Below, piece after piece: positions 51,615 to 60,171 of a stretch of DNA of 64,000 nt. The position numbers and the translations under genes were made by a program. This DNA comes from CAZICM01 sp964537685 (GTDB lineage Bacteria; Myxococcota_A; Polyangia; Polyangiales; Polyangiaceae). The stretch is from the NCBI GenBank assembly GCA_964537685.1, contig CAZICM010000009.1, positions 1-64,000 of the forward strand, in the 5' to 3' direction. Every line of letters begins with the position of its first letter. Within the stretch, counting starts at the first letter, position 1. The notes under the pieces are model-generated. The model searched no databases, was not told where the DNA came from, and saw nothing but the letters and a program-made list of their open reading frames with translations.

Positions 51615-52694
51615 ATGTATGCTGCGCCCCAGCCTAAAGCGATAGTGGAACAGCAAATACCGATAGCCCGTTTAGACACCGCAATGAGCGCTGAGCAAGC
51701 CGAGCAAAACGATAGTGTAACCGATGAAAACGGCAAGGATTCCGCACCGGCCCTCTTGCCTGGCCAAATAGCGACACCACCTCTTCTGCCTGAGTCCAAG
51801 GCAGGGAGCTGGCTGTGGCGCCTGCGCGGAGCGATTCGCACACTTCGGCCACATCAATGGGTGAAGAACCTGTTTGTGCTGGCGCCCGTTGTTTTCGCCA
51901 AACATCTAACGCATCCCTCCATTATTGTTTCGGCCCTCGGCGCGTTTGGTATTTTTTGCCTCTTGGCGGGCGCGGTCTACACGCTCAACGATTTGGTCGA
52001 TGTGGAAGCCGATCGCGTTCATCCCGTAAAACGCTATCGGCCCATTGCATCGGGCCGCGTTCCCGTATCCATGGCCAAAGCCATGCTGATTGTTCTGGTG
52101 GCGCTCGCTCTGGGCGGCGCGCTGCTTGGACCAACGGCCTTTTTTGTCGTTGTCCTTTTATATTTTATCCAAAACATCGCCTATTCGTTTTGGCTCAAAA
52201 AAATTGCCTATCTTGACGTAGCCTGTATTGCGGCGGGTTTTGTTTTGCGGGTATTGGCCGGAGGCTTTGCCACCCGCACGCCTATTTCGGGCTTTATGGT
52301 CGCCTGTACAGCGTTCCTCGCCCTCTTTTTAGGCTTTGGCAAACGCCGCCACGAACTCGCATCGGCAAACGCCGCCAAACAGCGCGCCGTCCTCCAAACC
52401 TATACGCCCAAAGCCTTAACCACCGCGCTGGCCATCACTGGAATTGCAAGCGTAGGCACCTATATGGCCTACACCCTCGACCACGATACCCAGCGCTTCT
52501 TCGATAACCCTTACCTCTGGCTGACAACGATTCATCCCCTCTTTGGCGTACTCCGCTTCCTTCAACTGGTCGCCGGACGGCCCAAGTCCGAATCGCCCAC
52601 TCAGGAGATGCTGCGCGATACCCCTTTCGTGTTGAATTTGGTGCTGTGGGTGATTGAAGTCATTGTTGTCGTTTACCGATTGAGGCCCTCGTGA
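51615..52694 (+). CDS. UbiA-family prenyltransferase (decaprenyl-phosphate phosphoribosyltransferase-like)
   Basis: 359 residues with about eight membrane helices. The UbiA family Asp-rich motif is NDLVDVEADRVHP, followed by KRYRPIASGRV as in decaprenyl-phosphate phosphoribosyltransferases (DPPR synthase, Rv3806c type). The second Asp motif is replaced by LGFGKRRHEL, which is normal for the DPPR branch. It would transfer phosphoribose to a polyprenyl phosphate at the membrane. The N-terminal 60 residues are soluble and Ala/Gln-rich. The ATG 51615 is chosen (GGGC upstream); TTG 51594 or ATG 51684 are possible. The CPBP gene overlaps its stop. Confidence 0.85.
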   Translation: MYAAPQPKAIVEQQIPIARLDTAMSAEQAEQNDSVTDENGKDSAPALLPGQIATPPLLPESKAGSWLWRLRGAIRTLRPHQWVKNLFVLAPVVFAKHLTHPSIIVSALGAFGIFCLLAGAVYTLNDLVDVEADRVHPVKRYRPIASGRVPVSMAKAMLIVLVALALGGALLGPTAFFVVVLLYFIQNIAYSFWLKKIAYLDVACIAAGFVLRVLAGGFATRTPISGFMVACTAFLALFLGFGKRRHELASANAAKQRAVLQTYTPKALTTALAITGIASVGTYMAYTLDHDTQRFFDNPYLWLTTIHPLFGVLRFLQLVAGRPKSESPTQEMLRDTPFVLNLVLWVIEVIVVVYRLRPS

Positions 52695-53416
52695 TGGCGA
52701 CTCCCACCAATCCTAAACAACCAGGCGAGCTAACCAAAAAAAGCGATGCGTGGACCGATCTCGGTCTCACCTTGCCCATCTTTCTCATTTATCACCTCGG
52801 CGTGGTCTTTCTCCCTATCCGAAATGCCGCCGATCCCGTTACCGCCGAGCTGAGAAGCCTCGCCAATCATAGTCTTCTTCTATATTCGGGGCTCACATTG
52901 GCCATCGGCGTCGCCTTTGTCTTGGTGCTGGGCACCTTGGGCGAACGGGAAGCTCTTTCAGGAAAACGTTTTGCCCTCATCGCTATCGAGGGGGCATTGT
53001 ATGCCTTTCTCATGCGTTTTGTGGGGTCCTATGTGGTTGGATCGCTCCGTCTAGCCCCCAACACGGGCGATCCCTATGGAGCCTTTACGGGCTTGATTAT
53101 GTCGCTGGGGGCCGGTCTATATGAAGAAATCGCCTTTCGGGTCGGACTCTTTGGATTGGGGGCCTTGCTCATCAAATTCTTGTTCGGGAAAGGTGCGCGG
53201 GGGATTTCAATTACTATAGGCTGGGCCTTTGTTGCCGCCGCTGTCTTTTCAGGATGGCACTATGTGGGTGCCCTGGGCGATCCATTTCATTTGCAAAGCT
53301 TTGTGTTTCGAATGGTGTGCGGCCTTGTTCTCACGGCCATTTATGCATTTCGAGGCTTTGCGCCAGCCGTGTGGACTCATGCGCTCTACGATGTATGGGT
53401 GATGGTGATTCAATAG
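52691..53416 (+). CDS. CPBP family intramembrane metalloprotease
   Basis: 241 residues with about seven membrane helices. The family motifs are GLYEEIAFRVGLFG (EExxxR), VFSGWHYVGA (FxxxH) and AVWTHALYDVW (HxxxD). Related to Rce1/Abi proteins; the substrate is unknown. It starts at GTG (overlapping the upstream stop as GTGA) or at ATG 52694. Coupling to the prenyltransferase gene suggests a common membrane or cell-wall task. Confidence 0.92.
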   Translation: MMATPTNPKQPGELTKKSDAWTDLGLTLPIFLIYHLGVVFLPIRNAADPVTAELRSLANHSLLLYSGLTLAIGVAFVLVLGTLGEREALSGKRFALIAIEGALYAFLMRFVGSYVVGSLRLAPNTGDPYGAFTGLIMSLGAGLYEEIAFRVGLFGLGALLIKFLFGKGARGISITIGWAFVAAAVFSGWHYVGALGDPFHLQSFVFRMVCGLVLTAIYAFRGFAPAVWTHALYDVWVMVIQ

Positions 53417-53433
53417 CCGGAGGAGCGAATCCC

Positions 53434-53685
53434 ATGAGAATCAAAGATTGGCCGCTTGTGTTGGGGCTTGTGGCGCTGGGATGCGCAAGCCGGGAACCGG
53501 AAAGGCCCTTAAGAACGCCCCCGCCGCCTCCCTTGCCCGAGATTCGTTCGGGCGCAGAGACACCTGGATTGGTATGGGCACCCGGATATTGGCATTGGGA
53601 TGGAGTCCATTATGTGTGGATTCCTGGGCATTGGGAATCTCCTCCCCGTTATGGCCGAACGCTTCGCGCACCAACAATTGATTAG
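53434..53685 (+). CDS. Small YXWxPGHW-motif lipoprotein
   Basis: 83 residues from the ATG after GGAGGAG. The lipobox ALGC gives the lipidated Cys at 17. A Pro-rich spacer is followed by the motif pair LVWAPGYWHWDG and YVWIPGHWESPP. Such WxPGxW repeats are common in small envelope proteins. It is last of the three-gene set after the CPBP gene. Confidence 0.85.
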   Translation: MRIKDWPLVLGLVALGCASREPERPLRTPPPPPLPEIRSGAETPGLVWAPGYWHWDGVHYVWIPGHWESPPRYGRTLRAPTID

Positions 53686-53827
53686 CAGCGATCTGTGCCG
53701 CACATGTTCGCGCACACCATTGCGCACGTATACACCCAGAGTTTCCCCTAGACCATAAAGGGATTGAAAGCGGGCGCCTTCGCAAAAAACCCGCCAAAAC
53801 AGCTAGGAAACTCGCAACACGAAGCAT

Positions 53828-53843
53828 TGGCACAGCGGCTGCA
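53828..53843 (+). promoter_or_regulatory. Sigma-54 promoter match before the Hint lipoprotein gene
   Basis: TGGCACAGCGGCTGCA has TGGCAC and TGCA with GG and GC exactly 10 bases apart, matching all but two positions of the TGGCACG-N4-TTGCA consensus. Start of transcription would be near 53854, about 40 bases before the gene. Confidence 0.65.
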
Positions 53844-53893
53844 AAAGGCATCCTCACGTTCTGCCAAGGTGGCAGGTGGAGAGGATGTCGACC

Positions 53894-55741
53894 ATGAAAA
53901 CCCGTAGCATGCAGCTTGTTCCTTTTGCGCTCTTTGGCCTTCTCGCGCTCTCAAGTGCCTGCGTTGCCAATGCGCCCGATGATGAATCCATTGCGATCGC
54001 GCAACAAACCATCAAAGCCAACCGCGACTATATGCGCACCCAGGTCGAACAAAGCGGCGAAATGGGACGCATTAAGGTTGATCTCGCGGATGCGCGCCAA
54101 TTTCAATTCTTGGATGCCAGGCTTCGCGCTTCGGGTATTACGCCGGATACGGCTCCCTCGCTCCATGCCAAGCTCAATGCCGCGCGCCAAGCGGCGATCG
54201 CCAAGAAAGAAGGCAAATTGGCCAATGATCCCGCGGCCCAGCTCGCTCCCGAAGTGCCCCGCTGCGATGCGTTTATCGTTCCCGAGAATCTCGTGCCCGC
54301 CGAGTTTAAAACTTTAACCCGGGGCACTTGTGTGGCGGGAGCAGGCTATACCTATATCGATACCTATCAATTTGACGAAGATGATAATGCAATCGCCTAC
54401 GATTTCGCGGAAGACTGGGCCGACGGCGTAAAGGTCGATCTCTTTGTGGCGGCTCAGCCCCCGGCAACCAAAGCCGTATTTGCCGATGCGATTAGCTATC
54501 ATGAAACGACCACAACCGTTGAGTCTTATTATTATGTGACGCCCGTATACGCAAACCACTTGGTTCCCGCGCCCAATACCGTAACGGGTACGCTGACGGC
54601 TCCGGTGGATATTCTGCCCAATGGTTTGATTAAATATTGTCTCGACCGCAATCAATATCAGGCCGATTGCGACTATGAGCATGGAAGCGGCGCGGCCTGC
54701 AATGGAAGCTTTATTTGTGAAGCCAATGTGCCTAAGTTTGAAGCTTCTCCCCTGCCTTTTAATGGCAATCTTTTGTATATGCCCATGTCGGGCTATTCGG
54801 CGCCTGTTGTCCCGAATATCCCCGGGAATCCCTATATTGTGCAGCAAGCCACCGCTTGGCTGACCCTTCGAAATGCAGGCGCGACAACGCCTCCAGGCGG
54901 ATTTTGCACCAAGGATTTAACGGGCTCCTCGTTTATCAAGGTTGTTCCTGAAGCAGGTACGCCGGGACGCGCCAAGGTCGTGATCGATCCCAAGGCGCCG
55001 TCGCTCGGCAATGCCAACTGGCCCGATCACTGCAGCGATAACGGCCGAAATGTCGACTTGAACATTGAAGTCAAGCTTCGCCAGCAGAGTTGCAATGGAC
55101 CGCGCTGTGCCGGCCCGACCATCCGCTGGACCACGCTGTCGACCAACGCCTGTCCCAATCCGCCGCCCGTTCAGATTTGGTGGGGATGTTTGGCGGCCGG
55201 TACAAAGGTGACGCTCGAGAATGGCCAGCAGGTGGCCATTGAATCGCTGACGGTGGGTCAAAAAGTGCGTTCCGATGAGCATGGCCGGGCGCTGACCGTG
55301 GTGGGCATGAGCGAAGGCGCCGAGCGTAAGCCCATGGTGCGCGTTGTTGATGACCACGGGAATATTGTGACCATGACTTCGACCCATGCGCTGCCCATCG
55401 GCGATGGAGAAGTGGTTCAGGCGCAGGCGCTTCAGGTGGGCGATCGCATCGAGACCCAGTCTGGAAAAGCGACGGTAGTGGCGGTGGAGCGGCCCGAATA
55501 CGAAAGCGCGGTCTATAACTTGACCTTGGGCACGCCCGAGGAATTGGAAGCCGTGGGACCGGAAGGAACGACCTTGTTTGCGGACGGCGTTCGGGTGGGC
55601 GATGCGCGGATGCAGGGGCATTTGACGGAACGAGTCCAATCGAAAGAACTTTCTTCGAGGGGCAAGGATATTCCGGTTGAAAAGAGCGTGGACTACCGAT
55701 ATTCGATGGAGCGGATGAGTCGCAAGGCGCAGGGGAAGTAA
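53894..55741 (+). CDS. Lipoprotein with C-terminal Hint (hedgehog/intein-like) domain
   Basis: 615 residues. The signal with SSAC lipobox (Cys 17) precedes an N-terminal region (about 25-425) of unknown fold. A Cys- and Trp-rich stretch follows, then a Hint-type autoprocessing domain (about 432-565). The domain has GCLAAGTKVTL (C432, block A), TMTSTHALPIGDGEVVQAQALQVGD (H498, block B) and SAVYNLTLG, VRVGD near its end. The intein-terminal His-Asn is not seen, so splicing is unlikely; N-terminal cleavage or ester formation, as in hedgehog-type Hint domains, is possible. Candidate starts are 53876, 53885 and 53894. It is followed on the same strand by the caspase-like gene. Confidence 0.85.
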   Translation: MKTRSMQLVPFALFGLLALSSACVANAPDDESIAIAQQTIKANRDYMRTQVEQSGEMGRIKVDLADARQFQFLDARLRASGITPDTAPSLHAKLNAARQAAIAKKEGKLANDPAAQLAPEVPRCDAFIVPENLVPAEFKTLTRGTCVAGAGYTYIDTYQFDEDDNAIAYDFAEDWADGVKVDLFVAAQPPATKAVFADAISYHETTTTVESYYYVTPVYANHLVPAPNTVTGTLTAPVDILPNGLIKYCLDRNQYQADCDYEHGSGAACNGSFICEANVPKFEASPLPFNGNLLYMPMSGYSAPVVPNIPGNPYIVQQATAWLTLRNAGATTPPGGFCTKDLTGSSFIKVVPEAGTPGRAKVVIDPKAPSLGNANWPDHCSDNGRNVDLNIEVKLRQQSCNGPRCAGPTIRWTTLSTNACPNPPPVQIWWGCLAAGTKVTLENGQQVAIESLTVGQKVRSDEHGRALTVVGMSEGAERKPMVRVVDDHGNIVTMTSTHALPIGDGEVVQAQALQVGDRIETQSGKATVVAVERPEYESAVYNLTLGTPEELEAVGPEGTTLFADGVRVGDARMQGHLTERVQSKELSSRGKDIPVEKSVDYRYSMERMSRKAQGK

Positions 55742-55860
55742 GCGCCGAGCTTGCATTGAGGGGAAGTTGCCGGGTAGGCCGGTCCTGGTTCGAGGGGGCG
55801 AACGGGGGCCGGCATGCCCGGTTTTGTGGCGATAACCACCGAAGTGGAAACAGGGAAATT

Positions 55861-57375
55861 ATGGCAGATACAAATGTGGAAAGCGGTTATGCGCTGTTGA
55901 TTGGCGTCGAGAAATATGAACATCTCGGTCCGGAAAAGCAGCTTCTGGCGGGGCGCAACGATGTGCTCGCCTACTGGAAAATATGCCTGAGGCTTGGGTA
56001 TACTCCGGGGAAAGTAAGAGTATTGACAACGCCAAAGCTAACGCGGGACGAAGTGCTCTTGGCGGCGATGGCGACGTTTCCCCGCAAAAATCCGGTTGAT
56101 CTGGCGGCCGAAGTCGATGCCTGGTGTCAAGATCCCAATACCTTTCAAGAAGCCACGGAGCAGAATCTTCGGGAAGGGGTCCAGTGGTTGGCGAAGAATT
56201 TGGTTCAGGCTGGGGGCGAGGATGGCCGGCCGGCCAAGCCTTTGCCTGGTTTGATGAGCTATTCGGGCCATGGAGCCCAAAAAGACGATGCACTGTATCT
56301 ATGTCCCAGCGACGTGACGCCCGAGCTCGTGCATGCGGTGCCTTATTCCGATTTGCGCGAAATGCTGGCTGGGGCCGAGGAAAATCTAACGGTATTTCTC
56401 GATTGCTGTTATGCGGCGGAAGCGGCGCCCACCGATCATTTGGCGGTGCCATCCTTGAGCGCGAAGGGGCAAGCAAAGCTGACAGAGCAGGCCATTCTGC
56501 AGTTTGGACAGCGGATGTTCTGCGCGTCGGATGTGGGAGAAATCAGCTATCAATCGAATATCGGCGGGCATTGGCGAGGCGCCTTTAGCTGGGCGGTCGG
56601 CGTGGTGCTGGGCCAATGGAACATGGAACAAGAAGGGGATTTCCGGCAGAGCACCATTTCGCATTACGAGCTTTTGTTTAGGGCCCGGACGCTGATGAAT
56701 GGGCTTTCGTTTAGGCAGCATCCGGTGTTGATGAATCGGCTTGGGAATTTGCCGCTTTTTCATCATGGATTGACAGCCAAGCCGGGGGAGACCAGCAATG
56801 AACCGACGGCGGAGCGGCGAGAGGGGCAAATCGATCCATCAGCGCACTTTGCCTTTACCCAGCTTCAACTAATTTTCAATGGAACGGTGGTGGCGACGGC
56901 GCTTGTGCCCAATGGAAATCAGACCGCAAACGGTAGCACTTTTTACAGGGGATACGAGTATTGGATGGTAAGCACGGCGTTCAATACCTCTTCCTCTGGA
57001 ACCTGGTCGCTGAGGGTCACGGGCTTGGCTTCAGATCAGATTGGTTCCTCACCTTCTTCGGCCTATTCGCAGATATCGTCGACCACAACATGGACCGGTC
57101 CTGGCACATATAGGCCCAATCAAGCAGCGTATATGTCGGGTTCAGGCAGTTTTGACTATGGGATAACCATGAGCTCGGTTCTCTCCACGCCCACCGGCGG
57201 GAGCTCCTATTATACGGTGAGTATCACTTGGTTTAATCATTACCAAGGGAATTTAAGATTTGGGATCATGCCGGGCTATCCAACGTTTACCCAGACACTT
57301 TCTACACCTTTATCGGGTATCGCCAATATCTATGCATCGGCCACCAATATCTTTAATTACACTCCCCCGGGTTGA
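55861..57375 (+). CDS. Caspase-like (C14/metacaspase) protease
   Basis: 504 residues from the ATG after CAGGGAAATT. The p20-type caspase domain (about 8-270) has YALLIGVEKYE, the catalytic His in MSYSGHGAQ (H137) and the catalytic Cys in LDCCYAAEA (C183, or C182). The C-terminal half (about 300-504) is Ser/Thr/Gly-rich and likely beta-sandwich, with no family recognised. No signal peptide is seen, so it is probably cytoplasmic. It is 119 bases after the Hint gene and converges on the kinase gene with 4 bases between stops. The Hint lipoprotein may be its partner or substrate, inferred from order only. Confidence 0.88.
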   Translation: MADTNVESGYALLIGVEKYEHLGPEKQLLAGRNDVLAYWKICLRLGYTPGKVRVLTTPKLTRDEVLLAAMATFPRKNPVDLAAEVDAWCQDPNTFQEATEQNLREGVQWLAKNLVQAGGEDGRPAKPLPGLMSYSGHGAQKDDALYLCPSDVTPELVHAVPYSDLREMLAGAEENLTVFLDCCYAAEAAPTDHLAVPSLSAKGQAKLTEQAILQFGQRMFCASDVGEISYQSNIGGHWRGAFSWAVGVVLGQWNMEQEGDFRQSTISHYELLFRARTLMNGLSFRQHPVLMNRLGNLPLFHHGLTAKPGETSNEPTAERREGQIDPSAHFAFTQLQLIFNGTVVATALVPNGNQTANGSTFYRGYEYWMVSTAFNTSSSGTWSLRVTGLASDQIGSSPSSAYSQISSTTTWTGPGTYRPNQAAYMSGSGSFDYGITMSSVLSTPTGGSSYYTVSITWFNHYQGNLRFGIMPGYPTFTQTLSTPLSGIANIYASATNIFNYTPPG

Positions 57376-57379
57376 AGAA

Positions 57380-59977
57380 TCATAAAATAGGCGGCCAAGG
57401 TCGGGCGATCCGAATACCTAAGATGGGCCGCCGAATATTGGGGCGCCCTCCAAAACGAGCGGCTGCCCGGCTCTGGCTAATTGGATTTGACCAAACACCT
57501 CCCTTAATTGCTATAAACTCAGCTACATCATCCGTCGGTTCAAGCGTTAAACGCTCTCCTTTGATAGACGGTCCCTCGTGTCTCCATGCGTTGATACACC
57601 AGTCACGAACATTTCCTGAAAGCCCCCTCACTCCATACACGCTTTCATCGGTGGGATGCCCATCAACGCTTTCGTACTGGGCCTCCTCTGGACTGCTTTC
57701 AGCTACGCAAGCGAATGTCGGTTCCGCGTGGTCGCCCCAAGCCAAGAAACGTCCATCGACGCCCCGGGCCGCTTTTTCACGTTCCAGTTCGTTGAGCAGT
57801 CTATAAGTTCGGCCTGTTCGCGCAGATAGCCATTCTGTATACGATGTGGCTCGATGCCAATCGACAAGTACAACAGGCCGATCAAGCCGCCATCGCAGCC
57901 CATCCCGGTCTGGGGGTAAACAAAAGTATCCATCGGAATCCATTGAAAATGCCAGTTCAGAACCCGCATCCGACAAAGCTTGATGGGCTCGGGGACAATG
58001 CGCCAAGGCTTCTTTCTCCCGGCCCTGTTTTACCAAATCATTTAAAAAAACAAGATATTCTCCTGTGGTCACAGGAAATCGCCCAATACAAAAAGAATCT
58101 ATCCATATACGCCGGCGGGGTAAACTATCCCCACTAATAGGATCTCCCCCAATCCAGGTCCATCCCGCCGGCACATACACTTCATTGGACCCAATCTCAT
58201 TCTCTCTGGGCAAATCGATGGGAAAAGCTTCGCTCTCCCCAGGTGCGCGGCCATCCCAATGCCCATCCCGGTCAATGAACACAGGATAGCGCACTTCCAC
58301 CCTTCCAGGTGCCTGGATTTTTAATAAATAACTCCCCCGTCCCAAGGCCATTTCCCGAAGCGGCGTTGGACCCAATATTTGCTCGAATACAGGTACAAGC
58401 CGGCGATCTTGAAGAACAAAACGCTCGACAATCACCCGGGCTCCAGGAGGATTGGTCACCAGCGTAAGCCTCCCATCGCCCCTTAAAAAAGCCGCGTGCT
58501 TTCCCCGATCATGCGCCCGAAGCATCGCCTCCGCCCTCGCCGCGTCTTCCGCCCGGTGCGATAGCTCCGCCTCCATCAATCGCGTCCGGTAATGATCGGC
58601 CAGCAACCCATGCGCTTCAGGCAAGGCCGGGTCCAAACTAAGCGCCCCATGTACGCCCTCGAGCCATTGGGTTTCCATCATGGCCGCTTCTTGACCCAAC
58701 TGAGCCACTTGGTCTTCCAACGCCCACGCCGGCCGCTTTTTCTCAATCGGATCAAAGGGTTTTAGGGTCTCCTGAAGCGCCCGCGCCCGCGTTTGAGCCT
58801 GCTCCGCCCTCGTTCGCAATTCCGCAACCCGAGGCTCCAAGGATCTCACTTGCTCTAAAATGGCCAGCGCTTGCTCCCTCTTCCGAACTCCATCCAGCCA
58901 GGCCACAATCTCCTGGGCCATCGCCTCGGCGCTTGGATAACGCTGAGAAATATCCCGGCGCATCGCCTGTTCACATACGGTGCATAGCTCTTCAGGCAGC
59001 TCTGGACCTCCCACTGCCGCTTCTTTGACCGGGCGAGGCGGCCCAAGCATAATCGCCGCCAAAATCTTTCCCCCAGCGTCTTGATAAGGAAAATTCCCCG
59101 ATAACAGCGTGTAAAGTACCGCGCCCAGCGCATAGACATCGGTGCTGGGTCCATGTAAACGTGTGGCTCCCCTGGCCTGCTCGGGCGACATATAAGCCGG
59201 CGTTCCCAAGATATCGCCATCATGCGTCAATCCAGGCGATGAATGTATGTCTGGACCCGATGCCGGCTCAGACTCTCCCACCTTGCGGGCCAAACCCCAA
59301 TCCATCACCAAAACTTCGCCAAACTCGCCCACCATTAAGTTTTCGGGCTTTAGATCGCGATGGACAATTCCACGGCTATGCGCATAGGCCATCGCTTGAC
59401 AAATTCGCGCAAAGGCATCCACCAGCCTCCGAAATGTCCAGCCCGAGGGCGCCGTCTGAAAGCCATCCCGCGTCTTTACCTCGTGAAGCTCTTCAATCAC
59501 GCGGCCCAGCGTCCGGCCTCTCACCTCTTTCATCGTAAACCACAGCCGCCCATCGGCCAGCTCGCCCCGATCGTACACCGCCACAATGCCCGGATGCTGC
59601 AGTTGCGCCGTGATCTGCGCTTCATTCAAAAAACGCCGCCGAAACCGCCCGTCCTTCGATCGCTCCGCCCTCAATAACTTCAGCGCCACAATCCGATCGA
59701 GCACCGTATCGCGCACCCGACGCACTTCTCCAAACGATCCTCCCGCGATCGGCCCAAGATCTTCATAACGGCCTGGAAGCGCGATGTGGGTCTTCAGCGC
59801 GCCGGAGGACTGCGGCGAAAAACTCTGCGCATCGGCCAGGGTTGTCCCCAAATCGGGCGCGGTCGTTTCTACATCGGTGGACACGGCTCCGAGCAAGGTC
59901 GCATCCCCACGGGCTGCATCATCGTCTGACAATATCCGCCTCTCCCACAAAATCGACTGTATTGGAGATCGTCTCAT
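57380..59977 (-). CDS. Ser/Thr protein kinase fused to formylglycine-generating (SUMF1-like) domain
   Basis: 865 residues. The kinase domain (about 75-365) has GGSFGEVRRV, ALKLLRAE (Lys), VHRDLKPENLM (HRD) and MDWGLARK (DFG replaced by DWG, common in bacteria). A helical, coiled-coil-like linker (about 365-430) follows. The C-terminal FGE-sulfatase domain (about 610-865) has VPAGWTWIGGD, FCIGRFPVTTGEYLVFLN, VLVDWHRATSYTEWLS and LSGNVRDWCINAW. In such fusions the FGE-like domain often acts as a sensor. It starts inside an imperfect inverted repeat shared with the divergent FHA regulator. Confidence 0.9.
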   Translation of the reverse strand: MRRSPIQSILWERRILSDDDAARGDATLLGAVSTDVETTAPDLGTTLADAQSFSPQSSGALKTHIALPGRYEDLGPIAGGSFGEVRRVRDTVLDRIVALKLLRAERSKDGRFRRRFLNEAQITAQLQHPGIVAVYDRGELADGRLWFTMKEVRGRTLGRVIEELHEVKTRDGFQTAPSGWTFRRLVDAFARICQAMAYAHSRGIVHRDLKPENLMVGEFGEVLVMDWGLARKVGESEPASGPDIHSSPGLTHDGDILGTPAYMSPEQARGATRLHGPSTDVYALGAVLYTLLSGNFPYQDAGGKILAAIMLGPPRPVKEAAVGGPELPEELCTVCEQAMRRDISQRYPSAEAMAQEIVAWLDGVRKREQALAILEQVRSLEPRVAELRTRAEQAQTRARALQETLKPFDPIEKKRPAWALEDQVAQLGQEAAMMETQWLEGVHGALSLDPALPEAHGLLADHYRTRLMEAELSHRAEDAARAEAMLRAHDRGKHAAFLRGDGRLTLVTNPPGARVIVERFVLQDRRLVPVFEQILGPTPLREMALGRGSYLLKIQAPGRVEVRYPVFIDRDGHWDGRAPGESEAFPIDLPRENEIGSNEVYVPAGWTWIGGDPISGDSLPRRRIWIDSFCIGRFPVTTGEYLVFLNDLVKQGREKEALAHCPRAHQALSDAGSELAFSMDSDGYFCLPPDRDGLRWRLDRPVVLVDWHRATSYTEWLSARTGRTYRLLNELEREKAARGVDGRFLAWGDHAEPTFACVAESSPEEAQYESVDGHPTDESVYGVRGLSGNVRDWCINAWRHEGPSIKGERLTLEPTDDVAEFIAIKGGVWSNPISQSRAAARFGGRPNIRRPILGIRIARPWPPIL

Positions 59978-60090
59978 AACCCTGCTGCGCGCCACACGGC
60001 TTCGGTTGAGCTCCCTCACCGTACTGGAGTACGGCTCGGTCGCTCGCCCTAGCCGTGTGGCTGCTCGCGACGGGTTCTGAGACGATCTCG
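59964..60090. repeat. Long imperfect inverted repeat spanning divergent starts
   Basis: Arms of about 38-40 bases (59964-60001 and 60051-60090) are inverted copies of each other: AGCCGTGTGGC is identical, then a variable stretch, then GGGTT-A/C-TGAGACGATCTC. The left arm holds the kinase ATG (TTATGAG); the right arm has TTCTGAG instead. The 49-base spacer contains a perfect 7-bp palindrome CCGTACT/AGTACGG (60019-60034). It may be a regulator-binding site or a relic of inverted duplication. Confidence 0.8.
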
Positions 60091-60171
60091 TATTGGTTCC
60101 TGACTCGTTTGTCTAGATATCGTTTTGCTTTACGCGCCCAGCAGTTTCGGTTACATGACCGAGTCTGTCGG

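Noticed and set aside
55780..55850. CCGG-rich inverted element between the Hint and caspase genes
   Set aside because: Weak stem and short T stretch; could not be distinguished from chance in this composition.
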